Positions 1 to 10,722 of a stretch of 64,000 nt of DNA are shown here, one piece after another (position 1 is the stretch's first letter; every line of letters begins with the position of its first letter). The notes under the pieces are model-generated. The model searched no databases. It was not told the DNA's origin and saw only the letters and a program-made list of their open reading frames with translations. Origin of the DNA: Azolla caroliniana (Eukaryota; Polypodiophyta); assembly GCA_043228905.1 (NCBI GenBank), contig JBHGNT010000001.1, positions 8,184,001-8,248,000 on the forward strand. Direction: 5' to 3'. The position numbers and the translations under genes were made by a program.

Positions 1-862
1 AATATGCAAGTTGTTAAATTGAAATGATGTTTTAATCAAGACAACCTATATTAAGATATATCTAATTATATTATGATGCCATCTATTTTGGTCAAACCCA
101 AATGAATTATGATGCAACCTCATTTAATTATCATAACCTACTTTGATCAAACTATTCGATTATTATTGAACTGAATGAACTCAAACAGGTCAATTATGAT
201 TTAACCTAAGGAGAGTGCCCAGATTAGATTAAATTAATTGATTATAACAAAACCTAATTGGTGCAAGCTAATGAATGTTGCTATTGATGAGATTATTGTG
301 AAAGTTTCTCAAACCAATCAATTTTTGTTTAATTGCATTGTAAGTATTTGATAGCAATTACTAAATATTGAACAGTAATTTTCAAGGATCTATACAAAAA
401 TATTTGGAAAATTCATTTATCTATGTGAATCGGAATATAAAATCTCGAAAATGCTCGAGTCTTATGTGTTTTTGAAATTTGAAGATAGAACATGTAAGGG
501 CATTCCATTCTATTGCCCCCTTGCATATTATCAATTCATGTGAAGTCACAAAACATGAGGTTAGCCACCACTAAAACATGTTTGTGAAACATTACTTGAA
601 GACTTATGACTGAGAATTAGATATTGATGGGAAGTATGTTTAAAGCAAATACATTCCAAAATTAATTGACGCAGTTAACACAACGATCCATCAGAATTTG
701 TTGTATCCGCGACCCCGGAATCGGTGGAGGAGGGAGGGGTATTTTTGGGAATTTAGAGAAGATAGAGAGAGAGTAGGCAGCAGGAGAGGGGTATTTTTCT
801 AGGAGTTTTGAAAAACACATCAATACACAAGAAAAAGATTTGAGAGTTCTGTACAGCAAAAG
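1..862. other. AT-rich intergenic / upstream sequence
   Basis: No coding region is supported here. The sequence is AT-rich, with a purine-rich patch at about 720-790 just upstream of the first gene that probably belongs to its promoter or 5' UTR. No transposon ends were recognised. Confidence 0.6.
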
Positions 863-1664
863 ATGGGCGAAGAGGGCGAGAAGAAGAAGATCACTCTGTC
901 TCAGTTCCTCCTATGGAAGCAGAAGAAGGTATGTTTCTGTGTTTTTTTGCGCCATCTATTTGCAAATCACTTATCTTTTAATGTTCTTTCCATTTGATTT
1001 ATTGTTTCTTCTTCCTCTTCTTTTATCTGTTATCTATTGTCATTTTTCCATGTATCTTAAGTTTTTTTTTTATGTTCTCCTTTTTATTCAGAATTTTCTG
1101 ATTTGTTCGTTTTTCTTTGTTTCTGATTTATTCCTGAATGCGATGCGTTTTTCCCAATTTGCTCTGTTCTCTATTTTCTGACCTGATTTGTTTCTTTTCA
1201 CCTGTGGGTATTCCCTGTTCTTTTAATTAGGATTTTCTGATATGTCCATTTAGTATAAATTTATTTCTTTTTTAGAGGTCTCTTAATGTGTTTGAAATGT
1301 AAAAACCAATCCTTTATCTGGGGCTATTTCCTGATTTTTTAATTTATTTATTATTCTCTAGGGGGTTTCCTGTTTTTATCTTCTTATGCAGGGTTGGATC
1401 TTTTTGTTCTAGTTCTTTCGTTTGTTTTGTATCCAGGCTTGTTTTTCTTTTTCTGATTGGCTCTTATATTTTTAGTTTTGAAATAAATAAATCTAATGCA
1501 TTATTTTTTCCTGATGAAATCCACAGGATGCAGAAGCAGCTGCAAAATTGGCTGAGATGGCAAGGAAAAGGGAGGAAGATATTGCCGCCGGCCGGGTTCA
1601 AATGAATGGAAGAGAGCTGTATCAACATGAACCTGAGGTTTTTGATGACTCCAAATTCACCTGA
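863..1664 (+). CDS. Small protein matching the C-terminal segment of ZC3H15/DFRP (TMA46) proteins
   Basis: Two exons, 863-928 and 1527-1664, join in phase 0 across a GT-AG intron and encode 67 residues. Residues 8-22 read KITLSQFLLWKQKK, followed by a charged helix and then MNGRELYQHEPEVFDD. This matches the pattern of the C-terminal region of ZC3H15-type proteins (W-K-x-K-K, charged helix, then GRE-[LV]-F/Y and acidic residues), the region that contacts DRG GTPases in the family. No CCCH zinc fingers are present in this gene or just upstream, so the protein is only the tail segment. The start follows the sequence AAGATGG, an acceptable plant context, and the stop is TGA. It may be a genuine small DRG-interacting protein or a retained fragment of a larger gene. 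The fold assignment is from memory of the family; expression is unknown. Confidence 0.7.
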
Positions 1665-1914
1665 TTCATCATGTACTGTACTTGTTTCCCTCTTTCATCT
1701 CGTTCATCATCACTATTATTATTACATTTGTCTCAATTGGATTCAATCTTTTATATTTTTTGTTGTGGGGATCTGAATCCCAATAGCCGTGATATCTTCC
1801 ATATAGCTTAGGAAAAATTGGAAGGTTCATGCATCGACTGTTTTGTTGTATGATAATGTGTTATGTATGTAAGTTAAACTGAGAGTCATTGCCAAATTTA
1901 GAATTTTCAGAGCC

Positions 1915-2130
1915 GTAATCCTCAGATTTTTGTTTCATAGAATATCTCAAAGAAAATGATATATTTCCTACAATTTCCAGTTAGTTCATTATGTAATCCC
2001 CAAATTTTTGTTTCATAGAACATCTCAAGAAAATGACATCCTCTACAAATATCAATTGATTCATGATTTTAATATACAACCGACTGTAATCCCCAAAGTT
2101 TGATTTCATAGAACACCTCACTGAAAATGT
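1915..2130. repeat. Three-copy degenerate tandem repeat
   Basis: Units begin at about 1915, 1993 and 2086 and share the core GTAATCC..AAATTTTTGTTTCATAGAA..CTCA..GAAAATG (written with gaps). The period is 78-93 bp. The copies have diverged, so this is an old local duplication downstream of the first gene. Confidence 0.7.
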
Positions 2131-2764
2131 ACGCCCCAGCATTTTGTTCCATGACATCCACTATGCAACCAAGTGATGGTGAATGGGATGCTTGTGAATC
2201 ATTCTGCGTCATTTACACAAATATGTTTTCCTGAAAACACGTTTTGGTCATTGTGATTCATGCCCATGTATACTGTTACTGGTATATCATTTTTTATTGG
2301 TATGTAAGAGACAGCATATGTGTTTTAAGTGTACCAACTATGATGTTGACTTGCTACAAGCGTAAGTAAGGAGTTCAGACTGGCGGCTTGAGACATTTGC
2401 TGGTTGCAAATTGAAGTGTCAATACTTATTCTTCCTTCAACAAGTGGGTGCAACTGCTTGTTCAAGACCAAGTTCATGATTGAACAAGCTGGTCAACGAT
2501 CTGGTCTTGCTGTAAAAGTTTTATGCAAGTCAAGTCTGGGGCATGAAAAATGTCCCTTAGTGTGCCATCAATAGTGAACTTGGTCTTAAAGATCGTTGAC
2601 CTTCGTCCTAGAATATATACAGTATACTGTGGAGACAATAATAGTTCCGTTAAACTCAACTGTACCTTCTGTTGGATTTTTTGCCAAGGCTTTATCATCT
2701 CCTATGTTGTTAGACTATCACTGAAATTTCCTTGGATTCTGCTCTTCCAGATTCCATAGATATT

Positions 2765-3285
2765 TTTCACCTCCTGGTTGTCTTTCCGTTTGCACTTGTA
2801 AAAACTTGTCTTTCATCACCTTTCACCTCACTTCTATTGGAACCATCATCATGAACTTTGACCACTGGATTCCTCCCATTAGAGACTTGATATAGTTGCA
2901 ATTTCCTGCCTTCCCTTCCTCACGGGGGACTTGTAAATTGACTGGTTGGCTGGTTCTTGGCAAAGAGATTCTGGATTCTGTGATACTTCTTTTGACAAAA
3001 CTGTCAAATTAACCACTAACTTTCCTTCATAGAAAGTGGAGCATCTTCCAAGTTCTTACTTACTTTTGGCCTTCTGGTTGCCTCTCCATTTGCTCGTGTA
3101 CAAACCCGTTGTCCATTATCTGTCACCTCACCATCATTGAGAACATCATCGTGAACTTTGACTCCTGCATTTCTCTTATCCAAGTTCTGACATAGCTGCA
3201 ATATCCTGGCTTGCCTTTCTTACAAAGCATTCATATGTAGTCTTTCTGCAGTGATTCTTGCTGAAAAGACACTGGATTCAATTAC
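2765..3285. repeat. Diverged tandem duplication, about 300-bp period
   Basis: The stretch at about 2765-2985 (CTCCTGGTTGTC... CATCATCATGAACTTTGAC... TAGTTGCAATTTCCTG) recurs at about 3064-3285 (TTCTGGTTGCC... CATCATCGTGAACTTTGAC... TAGCTGCAATATCCTG). The offset is about 300 bp and identity is moderate. The minus-strand open frame at 3016-3201 lies inside the second copy. I do not recognise the source sequence. Confidence 0.6.
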
Positions 3286-4088
3286 TTGGCAAAACCACCG
3301 AAACAACCACACCCTGAATATTTTTACATTATCCTTACTATGGATTTACTATTGGTGAAAACTACAATGTAGTTTTGAGCTCAAATGGATAACTTTGTTT
3401 GTAATCAATCTTATTGTTTTGGTTTAGTAGTAAAAGTTGTAATATTTCGTAAGGAAAAAAAGGCTTAAAACTTAAAAAGTAATGCTTCTTTGTCTTGAAG
3501 GGTAACATTTTAACATATCTCCCTAATATCCCCATGCGTTTCTATTAACTTGAATGGAATTGTGTGAAAGGATATCAGAAATATGGAAAAAGATAGAAAT
3601 TGTAAGGAATTCTGAAAATTTTAAATATGTGCCTTTCACTTTTTTTTATCCCACCAAAATATGAATGCAATTTGATTAGGATGGTCCACATTTTTAGTTT
3701 CATCCTTATATAATCACCACCATATCTTACTTTGGTTTGAAGTTGTATCTTGCAGGGATTGAAGGGAGTATATGATGTGGAATTGAGAAGACTAAAGCTA
3801 TGCGCGTTTGAAATGCCCAATATCCAGTATGTTAGTGCATTGTCAACACTTGAGGAACTGGCAAAAGAACCTTATACATATTGAATGTGTCAAATGCACT
3901 CCGTATCAATTGAATGTTAAGTGTGAACCTTGAGTAATCTGAGAGGAAAACAATATCAGGGTTAATCCTCAATAACACATGTCTCATACATATAGTTTTG
4001 CTTTTGATAGATATCATCGAGTTTATATTGTTATTAACTTGATGTCAAGTGGTCCAAGGAAACTTGAAAGTGTAAGTAATATATCTAT

Positions 4089-4299
4089 GTTATTTGCATG
4101 CATGGGACAAGTCTTTGAAGTTGTCTGCAAATTGTCAGTGGTGTGAGAGGCATTAAATACCTTATGTGAGGCACAATGAGCTTTAATACATCAATGTTAT
4201 TTGCATGCATGGGATAAGCCTTTGAAGTTGTTTGCAAAATGCCAGTGGTGTGAGAGGCATCAAATACCTTACATGCGGCACAATGAGCATTCTTTGCAA
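4089..4299. repeat. Two-copy tandem repeat, 106-bp period
   Basis: TGTTATTTGCATGCATGGGA occurs at 4089 and again at 4195. It is followed in both copies by TTTGAAGTTG, CAGTGGTGTGAGAGGCAT and a GCACAATGAGC end. The copies are about 90% alike. Nothing coding is associated. Confidence 0.8.
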
Positions 4300-5820
4300 T
4301 GAGCTTTCCAAAGAATTGAGTGTTTTGAGACAGTTCATCACTTAGTGAAGTCGTGCATTCCTTCTATATGTTCAAATATGATATTGAGTTACATACACAA
4401 ATTGAAAGTCCTAATATTATCACGGTTTACAACTGCAAATATCATAGGTACTTTGTCATTGCTTGGTAAGGGTATATATACTATTGTGATCCATAACATC
4501 AAGTGTATTCCAGTTTTTGTTTCTTCACTTTATGATCAAGGCACTCTTGGTTGTCCATCGGTCATCTACCCTATCAACCAGTGCAAGTGATTCATGGTTG
4601 AGGATGTTGCATCAAATTAATTTCATTACCAAAGTAATTAGTGGGAGACGAGTAGACAATAGATGTGTTCCTCTATTCCCCTTATAGTTTGAAAGTTATT
4701 TAAGATGTTAAATAATATGAAAAAATTTAATATGGCTGCTTTCCCTTTTATTATATCAATGATCCCTAGCTCCATTTAGAGCATGGTTGTCTAGATTCTC
4801 CATGAATTGATGAAGTAGTTGTGGCCTATTTGAGTCCAATAGCCAATATTTTAGCTTCAAAGGTGCAAGATATAACTAAATAAGAACTACTGAAAAAGGT
4901 GTGTCACAACTTTTCTATTATGATGAAACACACAATAATCATATTATCAAACAAGTACAATGGTTGCAAAGTACAATGTGAAAGTGCTGTAAATTTCATA
5001 TGTAGCTAAACCTTATTTTGTGTAGCATTATTGGATTAAAGTCTAGGCGAAGGCTTTATTGGTATGATCATGGTATAAAGCTAGTCATTTTCTCATAGAA
5101 GTTGATAAGTGACAATATATTGTCCAAAACCCAAAGGGTTATATTTTTATAAAGCAATCCTAACTACAATAGTTGGAGATTTCAAATGTTGAACATAAAT
5201 ATGCTTGTTTGAGAAATACCATTACGTGGCAAATTGATAGGATGCATAACAACAATCCATTAACATGATCAAACCACATGAATGCTTTAGCAACCATCAA
5301 GGCCATGGATGCAATATAGTTTCTCTTTTAACAACATCAGTTGCACAATGTTTTTGTTTATTATCACATTTCTCTTACCTATGGATGCATGGATTTCGTG
5401 CAAGTCTATAATACTCATTATCTTTGGGCAAAAGACAAACACACCCTAACTTTTTCGACAATGATGAGATGAGAACATCTTGACGTGTCCAAATAACACA
5501 GATTTCGTGTAGGCCTTGTATTCTATTAAGAGTAAGACACCGACCTAACATTTCCGATGACGACAAGAACACTCCTAGCTAGTGCAAAACTTATGAGAGT
5601 ATTTGGGTTATTGTAGTAGTAGATGGTGTGTGATGGAAGTATGCATGATAGATAATGTTATGTTGTAAATACTTAAACAATTCAGGGCTATTTTTAGTAG
5701 TGTTCCCAATCAAATGATATTTTTCCCAAGGAATGGGAACCATGGACCCACTTTTACATAGGCTGTGGTTTGAGGGGAACCCTAACAGATTGATTTTTTG
5801 AACAAAGAAGGAGAGGGATC

Positions 5821-6038
5821 ATGCTTCTGCGTCAGACTCACCATCCATTCTTTCCTTCTGCTACAAATGGGCTCTTCCATGGCCATATTCACAAGAATCT
5901 ATGCTTCATCACAACAACAACAAGAGTAAGAAGAAGGATAAGAAGAAGAATAGAAGATCACCCAACAGTGTTTTCTCTTAAACCCAATGGAAGGTACTTC
6001 CTTATCCAAAATGGCTTTTTTCCTATATCTCTCTCTAT

Positions 6039-6069
<31 letters not shown>

Positions 6070-9000
6070 GTATGCCATTCTTGTTCTTCGTGGATATTTA
6101 GATTATATTACTGCAATGAGGAGCGTTGCACTGGGTTTCATCACACGTCTATTTATGCAATTTTTGCTCTCTCGGAACATGGATGATATGGTAATCCTTT
6201 CCACGTTTTATTATAATGATGGTTTGTGACGAGAAATTCCTCCAGAACGACCAAGAGAAATGAGAGAAATGAACAGATGAATTGAATTCGAGATGGAACA
6301 TATCAATAAATGATAGAAATCGATACATGGGAGAGGAAGAGAGACGAAGGAATAAATCCAATAAATGATTGAAATGGTGACATGGATAGTCAAAAGAAAG
6401 GAACCAATATTCCTATTGTTCACTAAGAAAATAATGACACTACCAATTCTTGCATAGATCTCTGTCTGGATAAGCTGAGTATCCTCCAAGTACAATGATG
6501 CCACATGTGTAGCAAAAAGCCAAGTATCTGTGAACGTTTACAGTGTCCCAGATGGAGAGCTCTATCAAGGAGTAACCACCTGGGTCGAGACAAATGGCTT
6601 CCTCATCTGTGGCAATGCATATATATCTTTGAACATTTAGAGCATCCGATATGGAGAGCTCTATCAAGGAGTAATCACCTAGGTCGAGACAAATGGCCTA
6701 CTATCACCAGACATCCTTGATTTGTGCTTGTGAATGATGCATCTATGCATCCACAGCCTGCCTCTCAGAAGAGTCTTTTTATGGCTACAAGCCACATATC
6801 TCTTCATTTAGGTCGTTGCTATGCACTATACATAAGCTTCTGTGATAGTTTCCTTCGTTTAAATAGATTCATGGTGTACTATAGGGATATACTTGTGCTA
6901 TCAATCAACCTTCACAATGAGTTTTTTTCTGAAATCATGCTTGCAACCTCAATAGAAAGAGGGAAAACGATGCCTTCATTGTATATATATCTTTGCTAAA
7001 TGATAGTTTTCTTTCATTTTATACATCATTACATTGTTGTTTTACTTGTTGGGTGATGGTTTCCATCATTTACTGATTCAGTGCTTGGTATTTTTACTTA
7101 TGCTGTGTACTAACATCTATACTTTCTTTTTGGTCGAGTGTTTGAAAGCGTTCTTACAGCCAAGAGAGTTTGAGTGGAAGAGAGAATCTTGTATATATCA
7201 TTGTTATGCTATAGACCTGTCTTCCTTGATTGCTTCCTTCCTTATTGTATATATTATTATTATGTAATAAATATAATTTTTATGATAGTTTCTTTGATTC
7301 TCTGCCTTGTTGCTACAATATAGACTTTTATTTCCCTTCTTATCAATGATATGCCAAGGCGATATGTATCTAGGGATTCAACTTGCACATGATAATAAAC
7401 GATAATGGTTCTATTCAACTTGCAACTATAGATCTGTTTCTATAATGGTTCTCTTCGTTTTATGTTTTGTATCTATTCAGCATACCTGTGCTGAATAAAG
7501 GTTACCTTCATTGTACATCTCATCATTGCCACAGCCTAGTGTTGTGTAATGGTTTTCTTCAGTGAAAATATCACTGCGATTCCATAGGACTGTATGCTAT
7601 AATGTTCACCTCGATGATGGCTTTCTTGTGTAAAGTTTTCTTACAACTCTCAGCTTATGTCATTTGTAAACATAGTCTTTTTCTTTGAAATAGAATCCTT
7701 CCTTCTGAGGAATTCTGTATTATTGAGGGACCTGAAACTGTGATGGACTTTGCCTTTCTACAACTACAAGAGATTCAAGATAACATAAAAAGCCGTAGAA
7801 ATGCCATTTTTCTTCTACTTGAGGAGGCAAGTATATGCCACTGTTGAGTCAGTTTCCTTTTTCCTTTTTCCTTTTTTCCCTGTTGATGGCATTATCAGAA
7901 CTTAGCCTTTTTATAACATTAGAAAAAATTGTCATAAAGGTTCGGAGGCTTCGAATTCAACTGAAGCTCAAATCCATGGAAGAACAATCAGTTGGAATGG
8001 AAGAAGAGGAGCCAGAGTATAAGTCATTTATACCGTTTTTACCTCTTATGGTGAGAGCATAAAGCCTAGAAAGCTGAAAATCCTCGTAACATTTCTTACT
8101 ATGAGAGATTTTCTTATGTTGCATTGAGTGATGTAACAACTCACCATGTATACATACACTAATTATGTTGATGTTATCATAGACCCCGGCCACGTTGAGA
8201 CAATACTATGCTACATGCTTAATGCTCATGATTGCAATTATCCTGTTTGGTGGGCTTATTGCTCCCCTGGTAAGATGTTATCACTTTTTATTTTTATTTT
8301 GTTCATGCTTTTAAAATGATGGCGATGTATGATTATATGTATTGTTTATATTGTTTATGTGCAGCTAGAACTAAAACTTGGGATTGGAGGAACCTCTTAT
8401 AGGGATTTCATTATCAATGTTCATCTCCCACTGCAGTTGAGGTGATGTTTTGTGTTTAGGCTTTCATTGTGTTCTTAAAAAAAGAAAAAGTTTTTTCAAG
8501 AGATTTCTGGAAATAGTATTGCTGTGGTCAATGCAGCCAGGTGGATCCTATTGTTGCCTCCTTTTCTGGTGGTGCAGTCGGAGTCATATCTTCCTTTATG
8601 ATCATAGAAATCAATAATGTAAAACAACAAGAGAAGATGAGATGCCGATATTGTAATGGAACTGGTAGGAAAGTTTTATTATCCTTGTTGTTCATGATGA
8701 TCCAGATTTTATTATTCTTGTTATTCATAGAGATCTAGAATTTCTGCTTTTTGTTCATGGTGATCTAGAATTTGTGTCCAAAACATGCAATCATTGAAAG
8801 TCATATACACACACATATCAATGTGAGAAATCTAGGATAAGGCATAACTCTCCAATAAGTCAACTGAGCACTTTGACATGCATGTCGTTGTGCAAAAGCC
8901 ATAACTATTTTGTTATGAGTATCTTGTTACAATGTCAATAGTTGTCAGCTCATTCTTTGCTTGTCCAGACTACCATTTTGCAAGAGACCTACTCTTAAAC

Positions 9001-10136
9001 CCTAAACCCGAAATTCCGAGCTTGTCATTATCATGTTGTTTGTCATTACAGAGAACATATTATGCTATCTGGAGGGTATTAGGAATGATGATGATCAGTG
9101 CACTGTTATCATTTATTATCATTATGATAAAAGGCATGTAATGCTGCATCGATGGCATTTTTAATGATAATGACTGATGCTCCATTCTCATTGTCATGTT
9201 TTTGTACCATCATATTAGAATTAAAGTTTTCTTCTCTCGTAGGCTATCTAGCATGTGCCCGTTGTTCAGCAACCGGTTTTCAAGTGTCTAACATTGTTAA
9301 TGGAAAGGGTCTTGAATCCGAAAGGTGCTCTATTTGCTCGGGAACAGCGAAGGTAAATTTCTCAACAGAATTGTTTGTGAATTCATGTATTATCTTTTGT
9401 TAATTTGCATTGTGATCAACAAAATTTTTCATTAAATCATTTATTATCTTTTGTGAGCGGAATTTCATTTAACAAGACCTTTCGTGAGTTCATTTATAAT
9501 TAGAGATCTTGCATTGTATTCAACAAATAATTAGAATTCAATAACTTTGTTTGAATTCATCAATGATGTTCAATTCAATTCAACAAAAGTTTTTGTAGAT
9601 GAATAAGTTTTTATGAATTCGTGTATGTGATCTTAGTGAGCTTGCATCGTATTCAACAAAACTTTGTTGTAGATGATTATCTTCTTTCAAATTCATTTAT
9701 TATCTCTCACCTTAAGGATCTTGCATTTACAATTCAAGGAAAGCTTTTGTGAATTCATCTATGACCATAGTGAATTTGTATTGCATTCAAGAAAACTTTT
9801 TTCAATTCATCTATAAACTATTACACTTGATGAAACTATTTGTGAATTCATTTATGATGTTTGTGAACTTGCATTGCATTCAAGAAACTGTGAATTCATG
9901 TTGATTACCGCATTTTGTTTTTCTTTTCACTGAATGGGAATGGTGGCGGGAGTTGAAATCCCGGCCTATGGCTTAGAGGTTAAGGGCCCAAACAAAGTAG
10001 CAAATCTGGGAAGGAAACTTCAAATAAGAAGGAAAATGGTCTTTGAAAATGTGTGCAGGTGATGTGCCCAACTTGTTTTTGTACGGGAATGACCATGGCA
10101 AATGAGAGCAACCCTCGATTCGATCCATTTGATTGA
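5821..10136 (+). CDS. OR: ORANGE-like plastid protein with DnaJ-type cysteine-rich domain
   Basis: Eight exons (5821-5993, 7694-7826, 7940-8050, 8183-8269, 8365-8441, 8537-8664, 9243-9352, 10059-10136) give 298 residues in one frame. Residues 1-60 are basic and Ser/Thr-rich, as a plastid transit peptide. FCIIEGPETV starts at residue 65, followed by the helix QLQEIQDNIKSRRN. Two membrane segments lie at about 147-168 and 203-218, separated by LELKLGIGGTSY. From residue 230 come four CxxC repeats (CRYC, CARC, CSIC, CPTC), and the protein ends in DPFD. The order and length match the ORANGE family (about 300 residues), which in known plants stabilises phytoene synthase and promotes carotenoid accumulation and chromoplast formation. 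Family membership is clear; whether it is OR or its OR-like paralogue is not. Intron 2 starts with GC rather than GT (GAG|GCAAGT). Intron 1 is about 1.7 kb with an AT microsatellite and a duplicated segment; intron 7 holds degenerate repeats. Confidence 0.93.
6043..6069. repeat. (AT)n microsatellite in intron 1
   Basis: An uninterrupted run of AT dinucleotides lies 50 bp inside the first intron of the ORANGE-like gene. Confidence 0.9.
6525..6701. repeat. Two-copy tandem repeat in intron 1 of the ORANGE-like gene
   Basis: TATCT-TGAAC-TTTA followed by ATGGAGAGCTCTATCAAGGA, CACCT and GGTCGAGACAAATGGC occurs at 6525 and 6624, a period of about 99 bp. Open frames on both strands over this region follow the repeat and are not supported as genes. 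Confidence 0.75.
9368..9900. repeat. Degenerate short tandem repeats in intron 7
   Basis: Variants of TTTGTGAATTCATTTATGAT followed by GTGAACTTGCATTGTATTCAA are repeated many times with indels (for example 9391, 9484, 9580, 9660, 9740 and 9850). The unit is about 60 bp. The array fills most of intron 7 and explains that intron's length. Confidence 0.7.
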
Positions 10137-10291
10137 CAATGTCATATGACAAACATAAATTATAATTATTTGATTGGGATCATTGTGTATTTATCCTTCC
10201 AAAATTTATTTCATGTGTTTGATTCTATAATGAATTCATTAAAACACCTCTAGACATACATGTTACAAATAAAGATTTTATTGATGGTTTT

Positions 10292-10722
10292 TGTGAAGAA
10301 TTAGGCAATTAAGCAAGGGTTAATTAGTACCTAATTATGTGATTAAGTTAAGCGGAAGATTAAGTGATATGTGTGTGTATATGTGTGAGAGGAAGAGATT
10401 GAGGAAGTTAACACTTATGAACAATGAGATAAGATGGGAGATGATTAACTATATTAAAAAGCATAATCAAATACAACAATACCCATAATGAGGTATATAT
10501 ACATCTCAAAGGTGCACATGTGTGAGTAGAATATAGGTACAAACCATGTAAGTCCTATATTAAATGAACATAGGAGTGGAGGATCTACAATGTATCTCAC
10601 TTAAGTACAAAATCTTATTTAAGGCTTTAAGGTCAACACACTAACTAGATTTTATATAGGAAACTATTAAGTTACGTGTGTTGACTAACTAATTAAACTA
10701 TGTTGAGCTTGATATCTCAACA
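10292..10722 (-). mobile_element. Solo LTR of a Copia family
   Basis: The 431-bp segment runs from TGTGAAGAATTAGG to GATATCTCAACA and aligns along its whole length with the two LTRs of the Copia element at 47529-51437 (shared: TACCTAATTATGTGATTAAG, GTGCACATGTGTGAGTAGAA, TTGAGCTTGATATCTCAACA). Orientation is that of a minus-strand element. No internal sequence flanks it on either side, so it is a solo LTR from unequal recombination. The flanks GTTTT (left) and ATTTT (right) are a near-match for a 5-bp target-site duplication. Confidence 0.9.

Larger units (their letters stand above)
1665..5820. other. Intergenic region with degenerate tandem duplications, no supported gene
   Basis: About 4.1 kb of AT-rich sequence without a credible exon chain. 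Short open frames on both strands (for example the minus-strand 61-codon frame at 3016-3201) have no recognisable domain and lie in duplicated sequence. Three separate local tandem duplications are described separately. The rest shows no recognised element. Confidence 0.55.
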
